Source: Synanceia verrucosa | Taxonomy: Eukaryota; Chordata; Actinopteri; Perciformes; Synanceiidae | Length of the DNA: 64,000 nucleotides | Reading direction: 5' to 3' | Assembly: GCA_029721515.1 (NCBI GenBank) | Contig: CM056561.1 | Span: 5,790,001 to 5,854,000 of the forward strand | Shown here: piece after piece, positions 36,128-48,340 of the stretch | Layout of the letters: each line of letters begins with the position of its first letter | Numbering within the stretch: the first letter of the stretch is position 1 | The notes under the pieces: model-generated | Databases searched by the model: none | The model's input: only the letters and a program-made list of their open reading frames with translations | What the model was told of the DNA's origin: nothing | Translations under genes and position numbers: made by a program

Positions 36128-39100
36128 ACTGCTGCTGTTGTTTTTGCACTTTTCATGTACTTTGGGTGCTGTAGACAGTAGTAGAGCTTAAAGTTAATGC
36201 CACGTCATCAATGGAAATTCTGATTCAACATGAGCATTAATAGAAACAATGTTTTTTGCACGTATGTGCGCCTTCTCACATGTGTTATGTGACAGCGTCT
36301 GGGCGGACGAGTGTGTCCGTGTGCTGATTGGACTTCTGTGTAAGACAGTGAGAGATGCGTCTGGGCAGAGGATGAATGTCTTTTTAATCAGAGTGTTTCT
36401 GTTGGAACTCTGTCAGATGGCCTATTAACCGCTATCTGGACGAGGAGAGAGAAGAGCAGATGAGGAAATGGACACTTTCTCATCCAGTTGGCAACGCAGC
36501 AGAGAGTCAAAGATGAAGGCAGCCAGCAGGTCACTGTAATAAATACCTTCGAGCAGAGAGGAGGCTCACTCACAGCTATATCACAGCTCAGATCTCCTGG
36601 AGCTCTCCAGCTGTAATTCACTAGTGATAACATTAGGTAGTTTATTGTCAGTGTTTTATTTACTGTCGTGTGTGGAGGTGTAAATTCTCCTCGCTAATCT
36701 GCCTAAGTGATCAGAGACACAGAGCAGGCTTTGTGGAAAAATCTGTATCAGCTGTTAACACTAATGCTAATAGTTGGATTTGTTAAGTAGAGCTGAAAGC
36801 CACGGTTACTGATCTCTTGGAGCAGTTTGTGCACATATGGTTGACTAAAAAAGAAAAAATGAATACGTTTCGTAATATGACATCCTGAGAGTGAATCATT
36901 CTAATATTTTCCCGATGACTTCAGTGAAGTAGCACCGTGAGTTGCCCAGCTACACATTTGTACGATTTATTTAATTGGTCACATGGTATTAAAGTACAAG
37001 AGGCCAGAGAATAATTTTTTGGAAAAAATCCTGTTTTTTCTTAACCTCAAACATCAGCACTGAGTATGCATATTTAAGAGGCTGATGCATTCAAACATCT
37101 GTAGTTGGTGACAACATTTGTTCTAAAACGGCTCCTTTATTTTTTATTTTTTTTGCATGTCTTTAGGATTTAAAGCCCTTTTCTCTTCACCCCTTCATTC
37201 AGGGTTATATATTGTTACCTAGTGGAATTATTCAGTTTAGTTCTTAATGCTGTTACAGGCCTATAATTTGAATGTTTCTGCGGTGATGTGGGAGCTGCAC
37301 TTTGAGAAATAAATCAGCCTCCCAGGCTCACCGTATCACAGCTATTGACGTGGTAAGCACTCTGGTATGTAAGGGAGGGTCTCAGGAAAGGGGAGGTGTG
37401 TGTGTGTGTGCATATATGAATGCATGTATGTACTGTACTGTATGTGTGTGTCTATGATGACTGAGGACATATTGGTAACAAAGTTGGCGAGGGCTGGTAG
37501 GAATCTACGGTTCAGACATGCACAAGAAACCGTTTTGGGCCTTATTCCTATGACCATATTCAGATTCCAGATGTTTATAGCATCAGGCTTTTGAAAACTC
37601 ACTGTATGAATGCACACAAAAAGTCTCTGTAAACTATTTTTAAACAGTGTGCACCTCTTTATGTGCAAGTGTTCATAGAGTGAAGAAGTGTTCACAATAC
37701 ACTCCTTGCAGTAACCCACACTACTTCTTCTTCTTACATTTAAACATGCAGACCTTGTTATACACACACAGACAATATACAGAGGCAACAGCGACATGTT
37801 GTTTGTATTGCGATAAGAGCAGACATATATAAGCACCATGAAGCATCTATCAGTAATAAACACACTTGTTCTATTTGGATCTCTCAGCGCTGCATCGAGA
37901 CAAGCGCCTCAGATAAAACTTCAGACTCCAGTGTTGATCCAACTGCCTCATGCTGTACTTTCATAGCATTGTTTCTTCTCCTCTTCTGTCCTTTTCCTGC
38001 ATCGCTACTCTCTCACAGAAAATGTATTTAACTCAGATCATATCTGCCTCTTTTCCCATATATTGTGCAACCCTGTGTAGTAGCTGCTCTGTGTGTCCTT
38101 GTCTGCTTGAAATCAGAGGATTTTCTTCTACTCTGCTGTTTATTAAAAGAGAAGAGGAGGAGACAGAGTAAGAATTTGGACTTATGAAGGGCAGATAAAA
38201 ATCTGCACTTTTTTATTTTACAGGTTATTACTCCTTTTAACCTTTATTTACTCAGGAAAAGTCAACTGAAACACCCTACTTAATATTCGCAGCTTCCCAA
38301 CATTCGGATCTAGGAGCGTCCCAGTGTGACCGCAGCTTCCTGCTGTTGGCTGCTCACTTCATTTACTCTTTTTGCCTTGCTCAAGGGCTCATCAGCAACA
38401 CTTTTTAAGCAAAGCTGCAGTGTCATTCATTCTCATTCAAAGAAATGAGTTTTATTAGAGACTAACGAGAGGAGAAAAAAGAAAAGTGCAAAACGGATAA
38501 TGGAAAATAGAGTGAGTGAGGAAAAAGAAAGAACGACAGTATCGAGATATATACAAGAGAAAAAGAAATAACAGAGCTGTGCTTTGACAGCCAGAAATAA
38601 AGCGGAGCTGCTTATGTTGGAAGGCGGATGTGTGGAATGCTCCAGGTGAAAGAAGCAAGAAGGAAATGTGAAAAATTACTTATTACGCTCAGTTTAGGAA
38701 ACGGCTGGACTCGTTCACAGAGCTTGCGCTCTCTCACTTCATCTTTCTAAGAAATCTAACAGCAATAAAATACTATTTTCCCCTTATGAATTTACTCATT
38801 TCTGTATTCAACAAATCACAGCTCTCCTTCATATTTTCCACCACATGCGGCCCAGTCCGTCTGCCCCGTTTTCACACTCTATGCGCCCTCAGTCGCCTTC
38901 ACATTGGTCAAAACACTTACTTCATTTTGCACTGATGGCTTGATGGGGGCACATCAGCCATCAAAAGGGACCAGCGTGTCTGCAGGTTTATACACCTGTG
39001 CCAGTGGCGGCTGCGTCTGACAGCTGATATGCCCTCATGGCAAATTTGCTCTCCATGGACATGCCTCTGAGCTTCTAAAAACACACACAGAGAGACATCA

Positions 39101-40225
39101 AAGATGAGAGTAGAAACAGATTCTCCTCCTCCTCCTCCTCACTGTGTAAATATGTGTGCACATGTACATGTGTATATACAAGTAATGGTAACAGATTTGA
39201 ATTATAATCTTTATTTGCGCAGCCCTTTTTCAAATCCCACTCGTAAAAATGATAAAACACTTATAAAATCAACAGTGGAGTTATTAAAAAAAGAAATAAA
39301 GAAGTGAGCCAGAGACATGAAATGACAGGCTTAATAAACTGACCAGTGCTGTGTTTTTGTACAGGGGGAGTAATATCGGATATAAATACTGACGTAAAGT
39401 TCTCCCACTCTGTCTTCTCTTATTACAACAAATATTTCATCAAAGGGTTGAAAGGCTCTATGTTGTGTATGTGTGTGTCTGTCTGTGTGTGGGGCAACTG
39501 TGTATTACATTTATTCATCATCTTGTTAGGTATATTTCACATTAGTTGCACACCAACATCACTCACAAAAGGTGACACACAAACACACGCTATTCTAAGG
39601 GCTCTGACAGCCAATATTTGCCCACATGGGGGCTGCTTGTATGTTTTAACCAAAGTAAACAATCCCGTGTGGATATGGAATAATAATGTGGTACCTTTTA
39701 GCAGCTGCTTGGTCAAAGCCTGTTTACAGTGTTGGAGGGTTCTCTTCTGAGCTAATTTGTCACTGTCAGCTTTCTTGCTCTTTCTACGCAGATTTTTTTT
39801 TCAAAGTGTGAAGCCAAACTTGGAGCTCAAAGAGAATATTTTGGTTCTATTTCTAGAGTGTGAGAAGATCTAGGTTGTGTATAAATGCAGCCGTGTGTGT
39901 GTTAAGGTGTTTTGCAGGTTAACATGTATGTGTGTCCACCAACTCTTATATACAGTATATCTGTGTGAACCATACTGTGGTTCTCTTGATAAGTAAGTTC
40001 AGTAAATGACACACAGGTCTTTGTGTGGAGGTAAATGCACAGCCCTGTAATCAGGACCTGAGCAATGCTCAGCACTGTCAGCAGATTTATGATCCTGTGT
40101 GTGTGTTTCTGGCTGTGTCTATAGATTTATCTATTTTCTAAAAAGGCATGCCTTTTTGTGTGTGTTTTTGTGTTTATGCCATCCTGTCTTCTTATCTGTA
40201 GACTCACACATATCTATTTTTGAGA

Positions 40226-40226
<1 letters not shown>

Positions 40227-40264
<38 letters not shown>
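40227..40264. repeat. (GT)n microsatellite
   Basis: About 19 uninterrupted units, 470 bp upstream of exon F. Confidence 0.95.
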
Positions 40265-40269
<5 letters not shown>

Positions 40270-40736
40270 GCTTGTGTCTCCAGCCTGCATGTGTTTGTGT
40301 CTTTTGTTGTTGAAAGATTTACACAGTGGTGTCTCACATCCATCAGTCAAGTCTTGTCTTGTCCTGGTCCCACTCTGTCATGTTGTAAAGAGAGGACATA
40401 GACACAGTAGCTCCCTGTTTTACTGTAAGCACTGTTGTCCTACCATGTATGTGTGTGATGCAGCATGCAGGCCTGATTTTAGCTCAGCAACATCTTAATG
40501 TACAGAATATGCACTTTATATTTTGGACATCAATTTACATATAATAATAAACACCAACCAATGTGCACCACACACTTAAAGTTAAATAATGTGAGTTGGG
40601 GCTGTACGTTGTGTGGAGGTTTTTTTTTTATTATATATACAGCACATATTGGGTAAGATATACGTATTTTTGCATTTGATTATTTTTTTCTTGAGCATCT
40701 CTTTGCCTGTTGTCACCTATATTTCTCTCTCTGAAG

Positions 40737-40830
40737 GCAAATCAAGTCTCCTAACATCCAGAAGCAGATGGTGGTGGGTGAGTTGAGGAAAGATGGCTTC
40801 ACTGATGGACATCCACACTCTTTATCACAG
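40737..40830 (+). CDS. erc2: ERC2-like exon F, short and divergent
   Basis: This 94-nt exon takes phase 2 to phase 0, the only phase change that joins exon E to exon G. The acceptor is TTTCTCTCTCTGAAG and the donor is CAG|GTTTGA. With the AG from exon E it reads RQIKSPNIQKQMVV and then GELRKDGFTDGHPHSLSQ. The ERC1 counterpart starts RQVKDQNKKVANL and ends EEARRREDNLNDSSQQLQ, so the two ends align and about 14 codons of the middle are missing. Skipping the exon would put a stop within exon G. A much stronger donor, GG|GTGAGT at 40778, lies inside the exon. Using it gives 41 nt and a frameshift. The call rests on phase, end similarity and position. Confidence 0.7.
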
Positions 40831-40837
40831 GTTTGAA

Positions 40838-40848
40838 AGTGTGTGTGT

Positions 40849-40886
<38 letters not shown>
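40838..40886. repeat. (GT)n microsatellite at the exon F donor
   Basis: A GT tract with one TAC interruption near the start. It begins only 8 nt after the exon F donor, so the transcript carries a long UG repeat against a weak 5' splice site. Confidence 0.95.
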
Positions 40887-40887
<1 letters not shown>

Positions 40888-42056
40888 CATACCACAGTGT
40901 GCAGATTGGCTCTCCTGGGACTCATGTGTCTCATCTCATGTAGCCTCCTTCTCTCCTCTTCTTCCCTCCTCACCTCCTTTGCGAGCCATTCCTCAGAAAG
41001 TATCACCTTTCCTGTTTCCCCTCTCTATCTCGGCATACTTCCTTTCTGTATAGTTCTGCTCCTCTGAGCAGAGAAAGCCCTTTTCCAGTCTTTCATGCCT
41101 CCTGCCCTGCCTCCCTCAGTGCATCTCAGAGTCAGTCCTAAGTGGGAGAGACAGGCATTTAGTCTTGCAGAAATCAGCTCCATACGCCAGCCAGGAGCGC
41201 CGGCATAATGGCTCAGATGGGAATAGTAAAGAACTGATTATTGAAGCAGGAGAGAGAATCTTGATTTTTTTACTCGTATACTCCTTCTTAGGTGTCAACA
41301 CAAGTGTCAGCTGTTTGCTTGACAGTGTGTGCACGCTTGTATGCTAGCCTGCAGAGCTACGCTGAGGTGTTAATATGCACAGTGCAGCCATGCCAGGTTA
41401 TTCCCACATGACCGATGAAGTAGAGTACACCTCTCTGTACGTCTCTGCCAAAAAGAACCAGAGCTGCTCTCAGTCTGTTTTTGGTAGAGCTGTTTTGTTA
41501 TTTCTGTGTGTGCTGGCAGGCAGCATCCAACATCCTATTTCCTCTTCTAAACAGTGTCTGAGTAGCACTCATTAATATTTCTACAACCTGGAGAGAGACA
41601 TGAGCTGAGTGCCAGACAGACCGAAAGAAAGAAAGGTACAGGGACAAGTGCAAGGGTTTAGTGGGATTGATGTCAGGGAGATAGATGAGCAAAGTTTCAA
41701 AGGAGGATTATTTCTTGTTCGTATGTGCTGTATGTATACCATGTTTTAGTTTGGTTCCAACTGTATGCAAGTGAACGATGTCTTTACTCTCTGAGATCAA
41801 CATGCAGCACAATAAAACAGTGAGAACGGCACAACAATCCAGATAAAATGCAAATAATAATAAATAACACAACTGTGACTGTATATAATATAATATTAGG
41901 AATATTGAAAAAAATACCCACCAAAATATTGGAGAACATGCAAAACTAGAGTGATGCATTGCCATGCATTGTAACTCCTACCTATGATGCTGACATGTTA
42001 TAAATGCAGTGTCCTTTCTGTTTTGTGTTTGCTCAGCACTCTGGTTGCTTTGTGGC

Positions 42057-42109
<53 letters not shown>

Positions 42110-42124
42110 TGTCTCTGTGTCTCT
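42057..42124. repeat. (CT)n low-complexity tract
   Basis: CTCTCT runs broken by single G substitutions (CTGTCT). Pyrimidine-only on the transcribed strand. Confidence 0.95.
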
Positions 42125-43869
42125 CTGTCTCTATATCTCTGGGTCCATCAGGAACACAGCACGCTCCGAGGGTAAACACAAACAAACAGGGCCTTCCCTC
42201 ACTGCTCTCTCTCCAAACCCATGCAGGAGAGTTTATGTGGGATAGAGTGATAGCATCTCTCTGCTCCATCGTCTCCATCGCGCCACGCTGCACTTCACAA
42301 ACACAGAGAAAACACACATCGGAAATGTTCACTTCAAGCCTTTGCGCAGGCCTTTTATTTCTCTTTCATCTGTAACGGAGAGGCATCAGCGACACTCAAT
42401 ACCCCGCTTCTATTTAGAGACACAAGGATTATTGAAAATGTGGGGACAGTTAAAGAAGATGGACACGTTGCAGGATTTTCATTCATTCCAAGCTCGTTCC
42501 CACAGTCTGTACATTTGACTGAAATTGTATATGAAACTTCTGGCCATGCACACATGCTTAACATTTTTTAACTCATGAAATGGGACATATAGAGGTTGAT
42601 GTTGTACACTGAGCTTTTTGGACAGAGACAGATGTCTGTGTGGTTTGTGCGCCTGTGTGAGTGTGAAGCTGAGGATCATAGGTACACAGCTGCTGGAAAT
42701 GTGCATTCTCTCACTCTCTGCTCGTTTATTTTAGTGATTATAATCCCTCCATCAAACCAGAAAGGGCCCAGACTCTATAATGATCCTTCCCAAGGGCATT
42801 AGGTGATGATTGGTGCTGCACAGGCAATTATCTTTCCATTTCTCCCAACTCTGTATCTCTCTCTTACCCCTTTTTTCCATTCTTTGTATTCTTGAAAGCC
42901 AGCAATATTCTCTTGTTACTAATTAAACTCACATAACACAGATATGCACTGACACACACACACACACACACAGACACAGATTTCTGGTCAGGTTTCACTT
43001 GGGGGTCCAGCGGTGGCAGCCCCATCTCAGTAGGGTGTTTGTGTATGTGTGTGTGTGCACACGCTTGTGTGTGTGTGTGCGCGTGCATGTGTGCATTTCT
43101 GTCTGTTAGGCGGGGTCAGACCAGTACTTGTTGATTCTGGTGCATCGAATTACTGCCCGTCTGTCACATCCAATTACAGCTGTGGACTGCTGATGCACAC
43201 AGCCTGCCTCTGTACGTGTGTGTGTGGGTGTTTGTCGCTCACCTCCAGCTGTGTCGTGCTGACGTGACGAGCCACAAGTATCCGCTTGTGATTTGGCCGG
43301 CTTGGCACTATTTTTCATCGCACTCAGGCATAATTTTATCGCTCATGTTTTACTCAGTATCGCTAAATTAGTGTAGTTTATTAGCCTTTTGCGCTCATAA
43401 TAAATAGTGTTTTTCATCTATTTATTATGACACTTTACTACTACACGCACCAACTCAAAACTTTCCGTTCATGTGATATAAAAACTTTGTCTATGCAGGA
43501 TGCTGTCAGACTTGGCAACAATGCTGCAATTGTTTCTAAAGTCATTGTCTTTTGCATGCGACTGTTCAGTGATGAAATGTCAATTTAGGCGTTTATAGCT
43601 GAGCTTTGTGAAAGATCAGAACATTTCAGCCACAGTTTTACTTATTTTTTTCTTTGTTTTGGTGATAATGTTTGTGTGTGATGCAGCCATCATAATTTAA
43701 AATGTATTTCCTGATGTCTGATTTTATTGTTTTTGGCTTGTGCACATTTTGTTGCTCATGCTAGTTTTCAAGTGGCTCCTTATTCATGTGACTGGAAGGC
43801 TTCTGCTGCCCAGAAAAGTGTGAACGTGTGAACTTGAAGTCAGGTCAACTATTGAGGAGTAGGAGAGAG

Positions 43870-43876
<7 letters not shown>

Positions 43877-43904
<28 letters not shown>
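43877..43904. repeat. Poly(A) run, 28 A
   Basis: An uninterrupted run of A preceded by T6. No retroposed gene or SINE body is recognisable upstream, so I read it as simple sequence. Confidence 0.9.
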
Positions 43905-43905
<1 letters not shown>

Positions 43906-44426
43906 AGAGTGAGAGAGAATCAGGGGTTTATTATTTCTGTCCAGTGTTTTCTTTCACAGTTCCATCACACAGTGTGGAGAGGGATCCTTTTCCCCCACTC
44001 ACCATAGGTGTCAGGGAGGCCACACACAAACTGTGCATGTGAACGTGCACGGTCTACTCCACATTCACACTCGCACACACTCATATGGATGTCAGCAAAG
44101 GTCACAGAACTTACACTCTCTCTCTCTCCTTCACTCATCACGCTCTTCTGTCTTGGCTGTGTCTCTTTCTTCTGAGAGAAGTCTTGTTCTTCTCTCACCA
44201 CAGCTCTAGTCTTTCCTTTTGTTTCCACTCAACATGGATCCTGTTCCATTTAAGGGATCAATGAATGCATCCTTTATCAGGTTAGGTATTATTCTGGTGC
44301 AAAAACATTTTGATGATGAGAAAACACTCTCTCCCTGGCTTTTGCTGTTTTGCTTCCAACCCGCCTCCTCGTCCTCTTCCTCTGAACTCCTTTTGCCCTC
44401 CTTAGCTTCCTCTCTCAGCTTCCCAG

Positions 44427-44558
44427 GATGCCATGCGGGAGACGACGGAGCAGATCAGGGAGTTGGAGAGGGCGCTGAGGGAGAGCATGAACACCTCCGC
44501 TCATAGGGAGGCTCTGTGGGCGCAAGAAGAGACTGCTCGTGTTCAGGCCCAGAGACAG
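44427..44558 (+). CDS. erc2: ERC2-like exon G (cassette-type coiled-coil exon)
   Basis: This 132-nt exon gives 44 codons in phase 0-0, exactly the length of the ERC1 segment. The acceptor is CTCAGCTTCCCAG and the donor is CAG|GTTAAC. The translation reads DAMRETTEQIRELERALRES, then MNTSAHREALWAQEETARV and QAQRQ. The ERC1 segment has DSLRKKDDRIEELEEALRES, AEREMVLAQEESARTN and AEKQ. From memory, this segment is present in ERC1 but absent from the canonical human ERC2 protein, and it is alternatively spliced in the family. The 0-0 phase fits a cassette exon. A CT/CA microsatellite begins 38 nt after the donor. Confidence 0.94.
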
Positions 44559-44591
44559 GTTAACCTGATGTTTGACACTGATGGAAGACAC

Positions 44592-44596
<5 letters not shown>

Positions 44597-44664
<68 letters not shown>
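44597..44664. repeat. (CT)n(CA)n compound microsatellite downstream of exon G
   Basis: CT units (44597-44624) pass directly into about 20 CA units (44625-44664). On the transcribed strand this puts a pyrimidine tract and a CA repeat 38 nt after the exon G donor. Confidence 0.95.
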
Positions 44665-44667
<3 letters not shown>

Positions 44668-45177
44668 AACTTACCTTTAAGAGCAGGTAACAGCTCCTGG
44701 AGCTCAGCAGAAGCACTGAAGTGTGAGGAACTTAATGGCGCACCCATGTGGATAAGAACACAACTACAGGCAGATTATGGCGAATGAATCCTAAATCCCT
44801 CAATATGTCGATCTGAACCAACAAATGTCACTAATACAAAACAGGAAGCTGTATTTTTCACCCTGTCATGTATTATTGTCCCTTATTCTTAACTCGTTTT
44901 TTATTCTCTAAAGATGCTCTTTATTTTCTGAAAGAAAAACTCCCAGCCGTCTATTAATTTTCTGCCTCTTATTAAGTTTGTTTTTGCATGCTTTTGTGAA
45001 ATTGTGAGCATGTGTTTAACATGAGTGTGTTTGCATGTGATCAGAATTCATTCACAAATCTGCAGACTTGTAGTCCTGATGGAGTACAGGCTGGCCTTTT
45101 ACTCTGTATGTCCTGCTGTCTGTCTGTCTTTTCTGCCAGCTGGGCAGTCTGCATCTTTAAGTGAGTTCAAAAAAAGT

Positions 45178-45213
<36 letters not shown>
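45178..45213. repeat. (GT)n microsatellite
   Basis: A GT tract of about 17 units in intron G-H. Confidence 0.95.
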
Positions 45214-45215
<2 letters not shown>

Positions 45216-48124
45216 GCGTAGGTGTGTCTGTGGTGGGAAAGAGAAACAGGGCAAAGGAGTGTGTTTCCTCCTGGTGTGAGTGTGCATTTGAATGAGAATG
45301 ACCTTGCATTACTGATGAGTGCCACAAGTAATATGAGAGCGATCGGCGGTTAAAACAAGAACTAACATTTTGAGGCAGAATTGTGGCTGCATTTCTTCAA
45401 ACACAAATTCATATGCACACACACACACACATTCAGAGACAGAATCTGATAGAGCAGAACTTTAAAGATGGAGTGAGGAGATTGGTGGACGAAGCGGGAA
45501 AGGAAGAGGAGGTCAAACTCAGTTTAGAAAAGTCTGTCAGAGCCAACGTTAACTGTGGCTTCTTTTTTCCTATTTTTTGCAATTTCTGTGCTTTACACGC
45601 TTCACTTACAGTCAGCATGGATACTGTGTTTATCAAACAATATTCTGATCCACTGTGTAGTCCGAAAAGAATATTTATGTCTGTGGGACTTTTCGCACGC
45701 ATAGAAGTGGATGATTCAGCTCTGACCTGAGGTTACCCTTGTGTAGCCAGAATCAGGGAAAAGCTCTCCTAACTCTTGACACTCATCGACCCTGAAAGTC
45801 ATCGTCAACTCGCTTCCATTTCAAGTCATTCCAGGCTCTACACATTGAGAACATAGGGTGCAGCTACACTGGCGACTGCACTTGACGCATTTTGAGCCAG
45901 AATAGAATTACAGACACAAGGAAAGGTACCCACTGGACTCGGCACAGCTCAGTTGTCGATGCTCACTGCTGCAGTAGGTGCTGTCAACACACTGAACTTT
46001 GTGAGCCAGCGTGAAGTCACCACATAAAGAGGCAGCGAGGCAACATGCCATGAACATGCACTTACACAGTCGTCAGTCAACTGGCGCTCTTACCTCAGAC
46101 TCAGGAGAAACAGAGTGTATGGAAAAGGATGTTTGGGGAACAGAGAGACGGACATCACCTGACCCTGGCACTGTTTCAGAGCGCCCTGCCAGACTCACAT
46201 TCTCCCCCCACCCCCACCCCTTCACTCTTTCCTTGGTTTTCTTCTTTCTTCTCTCCTACATCCCAGAGTAATCAGTCTCATGATGTGTAATGCGCTGAAA
46301 CCAGTCTTCCATCAGCCTGACTTGCTGAAATGGAGCATGGGTAATGCCCTGGGTCACTTTTCTTCACACTCTGGCTCTCTAAGTCTCTCACTGCGTCTCT
46401 GCTTCTCTTCGTCTCTCGTCTTTCCCCTGCTATCATTTTTGCTGTCCATCCACTGTCCTGAGCCTCGTTCTTTCCCATCTACCTTCTTAAGTTGTCTCAA
46501 CCAATCATCTCCACACTCTGCCTCTCTCTCTACTCCTCTTCCTGTCTCTCCCCCTCTCTCCCCCTCTGTGGCGTTTGAACTAGGCCTCTGAACCAGCAAC
46601 ACCGACGCAAATGGACAAGAGGGGATTTGGTCCTTACCTCTGAGCCCCCAATCAGCTTAGCAACTAAAGGGGCTTTGGGCCAGTCTTAGCGAGCCTTAGC
46701 CTGGCTGGGGGGCTTTCCCTTGAAGTTGAGCTAAATTAGCACGCACAGGCTCACCACTAAGCTGATTAGGTCCCTAATTTCACTAAAATGCATTGTATTC
46801 CTTATTAATGATGTGATTGTGAAGTGGGGGCGAGTCTGGGTGGTGGACTAATAGGGGACTGGGAGGTAGGGAGTTGGTGCATGAGGCTTGATAGACATGT
46901 GGTGGGTTTCAATGGAGTTGTGTGTGTGTGTGTGTGACCCTTAGCTTTCAAGATGAAAAGACTGGCTAAGAGGACATCAAACATGAAACATGGTGTGATT
47001 TTGGACGGTTGGATGTCTTGTTGATATTGGGGATATTAACGGCTGGATAGCACTGAGTTCAGTTGTTCTTGGCAGGGATACAGGGTGTATTTTATTTAAA
47101 ACAATGCTTTGTTACGTTTCTAGGAAGTCCTGATTGAAAGTTGTCACTTTCCCACCATTTCAAATTTCATGCGTTGCTTTTTAGCCCTTCTCTCTCTCTC
47201 TCCATATGTGATATTCATGAACAGTCAGTGAGCACATTGTCTGACATCTGTGAAACACACCTAGAAGGCCAGCGGAGATGGAGAGCGTCCTGAAAATGTG
47301 TGAACGATTTGGCCCCTTCATAAAAGAGGCCCATTCCTTTTTTTCATGTCCTACCCCATGGAGTGCTCTCCCCTAATACTCCCTCTGTCTTTTTTTGCCT
47401 CTCCTTCCATTTTCTCCTTTTGTTCATTTCAGATCCAACACTTCAGAATTTACTGTTTGACCATCTTTGTATCACAAATCAGTAAATCACCAGAAAAAAG
47501 ATAAATAAATTCAAATTCTCGTGGCCTTCTCTTCATATCATCTGATCAAGCCCTCCCAGTACTACATCCTATTGTAAAGCACTTGTTGTTAGACAATTAC
47601 ACACTTCCTGTCCTAGGATAATGACGCCCTGAGGTCACATCCTGTCTGTCAGACACGCAGGTTGGCGTGCGTGGCTGGAGGGCATGTGTGTGTTGAGAGG
47701 GAGGAGACACAATTGAGGGGCTGAGCGTTATTCTCACCTGCTCTGAAGTAGAACCACACTTGAGAGTGAGATAAAATAAGTGGAGAAAGGTGGGAGAGAA
47801 GAGGGAACCCTTGATCCCAGTCCAAGGGTCAGCGGACATATCATTCAACGAACCTCTGAACCTCAGTAATTTCACCTGCTCCCAGATGTCAACCGGCCCT
47901 TTTACCTCATTCTAGCATTCTGACACAACCCCTTATAGACAAATATAAGCGCACATAAACATGTATCAGATTACCTGACCATGACCATGTGTATGTGTGT
48001 GAGACTGCAAGTATAAAATATATTGAATTTTGAAGCAAAATGTGATATGATTTAATGAACAGAGATTATTCTGGTGTGTGTTGGTGCTATTTAAACATGT
48101 GCGTATTTGTCTCCCCTTGAATAG

Positions 48125-48285
48125 CTGGAGGAGCTGATGGCGGCTTTAGAGAAGACACGCCAGGAGCTGGACGCCACCAAACTGCATCTGTCCTCCACTC
48201 AACAGTCCCTGCACGAGAGAGATGGACACCTTAACAGTCTTCGCCAGGAGAGACGCAAGCAGCTGGAGGAGATTCTGGAGATGAA
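48125..48285 (+). CDS. erc2: ERC2-like exon H (coiled-coil segment)
   Basis: This 161-nt exon starts in phase 0 and ends in phase 2 (53 codons plus AA). The acceptor is CCCCTTGAATAG and the donor is ATGAA|GTTAGT. The translation starts LEELMAALEKTRQELDATK, passes through LSSTQQSLHERDGHLNSL and ends RRKQLEEILEM plus a split lysine. From memory, human ERC2 reads IEELMNALEKTRQELDATK and RRKQLEEILEMK, whereas ERC1 reads VEELLMAMEKVKQELESMK and RRKHLEEVLEMK. This exon is the best single argument for ERC2. The next family segment (QEALLAAISEKDANIALLEL) is not found downstream and must lie beyond the window. Confidence 0.95.
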
Positions 48286-48340
48286 GTTAGTCTCACACTG
48301 TTTTTATAGCATAAGCATCTGCACGTTGTTTATACTTTAT

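Larger units (their letters stand above)
34025..40736 (+). other. Intron E-F (6.7 kb)
   Basis: It holds a possible 6-nt microexon (34353-34358), GT microsatellites (34814-34848, 40227-40264), a complete hAT-type MITE (35743-36127), a purine-rich stretch (about 38455-38570) and a short CTC repeat (39122-39139). No other coding sequence was recognised. It begins GTGAGG and ends CTCTCTCTGAAG. Confidence 0.75.
40831..44426 (+). other. Intron F-G (3.6 kb)
   Basis: It starts GTTTGA and runs almost at once into a GT microsatellite. Further contents are a CT-rich tract (42057-42124), a short CA tract (42954-42976) and an A28 run (43877-43904). No exon-like sequence was recognised. It ends CAGCTTCCCAG. 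Confidence 0.75.
44559..48124 (+). other. Intron G-H (3.6 kb)
   Basis: It contains the CT/CA tract beside exon G, a GT microsatellite (45178-45213), a pyrimidine-rich region (46200-46570) and otherwise unremarkable sequence. It begins GTTAAC and ends CCCTTGAATAG. Confidence 0.75.

Noticed and set aside
36388..36633. Reverse-strand and neighbouring open frames of 60-170 codons throughout the introns (for example 37342-37863)
   Set aside because: Their composition is that of AT-rich intron or GT/CA repeats. None shows a domain, a codon bias or splice signals that support a gene.
43877..43904. A28 run as the tail of a retroposed gene or SINE
   Set aside because: No gene-like or tRNA-like body precedes it and no flanking duplication was seen.
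44219..44506. Frame overlapping exon G (PGCHAGDDGADQGVGEGAEG)
   Set aside because: This is the +1 shadow of exon G. The phase 0 frame matches the ERC family over all 44 codons.
45383..45730. Frame with RQNLIEQNFKDGVRRLVDEAGKEEEVKLSLEKS, exon-like in composition
   Set aside because: It lies between exons G and H, which join in frame without it. It matches no ERC segment and is flanked by poor splice sites.
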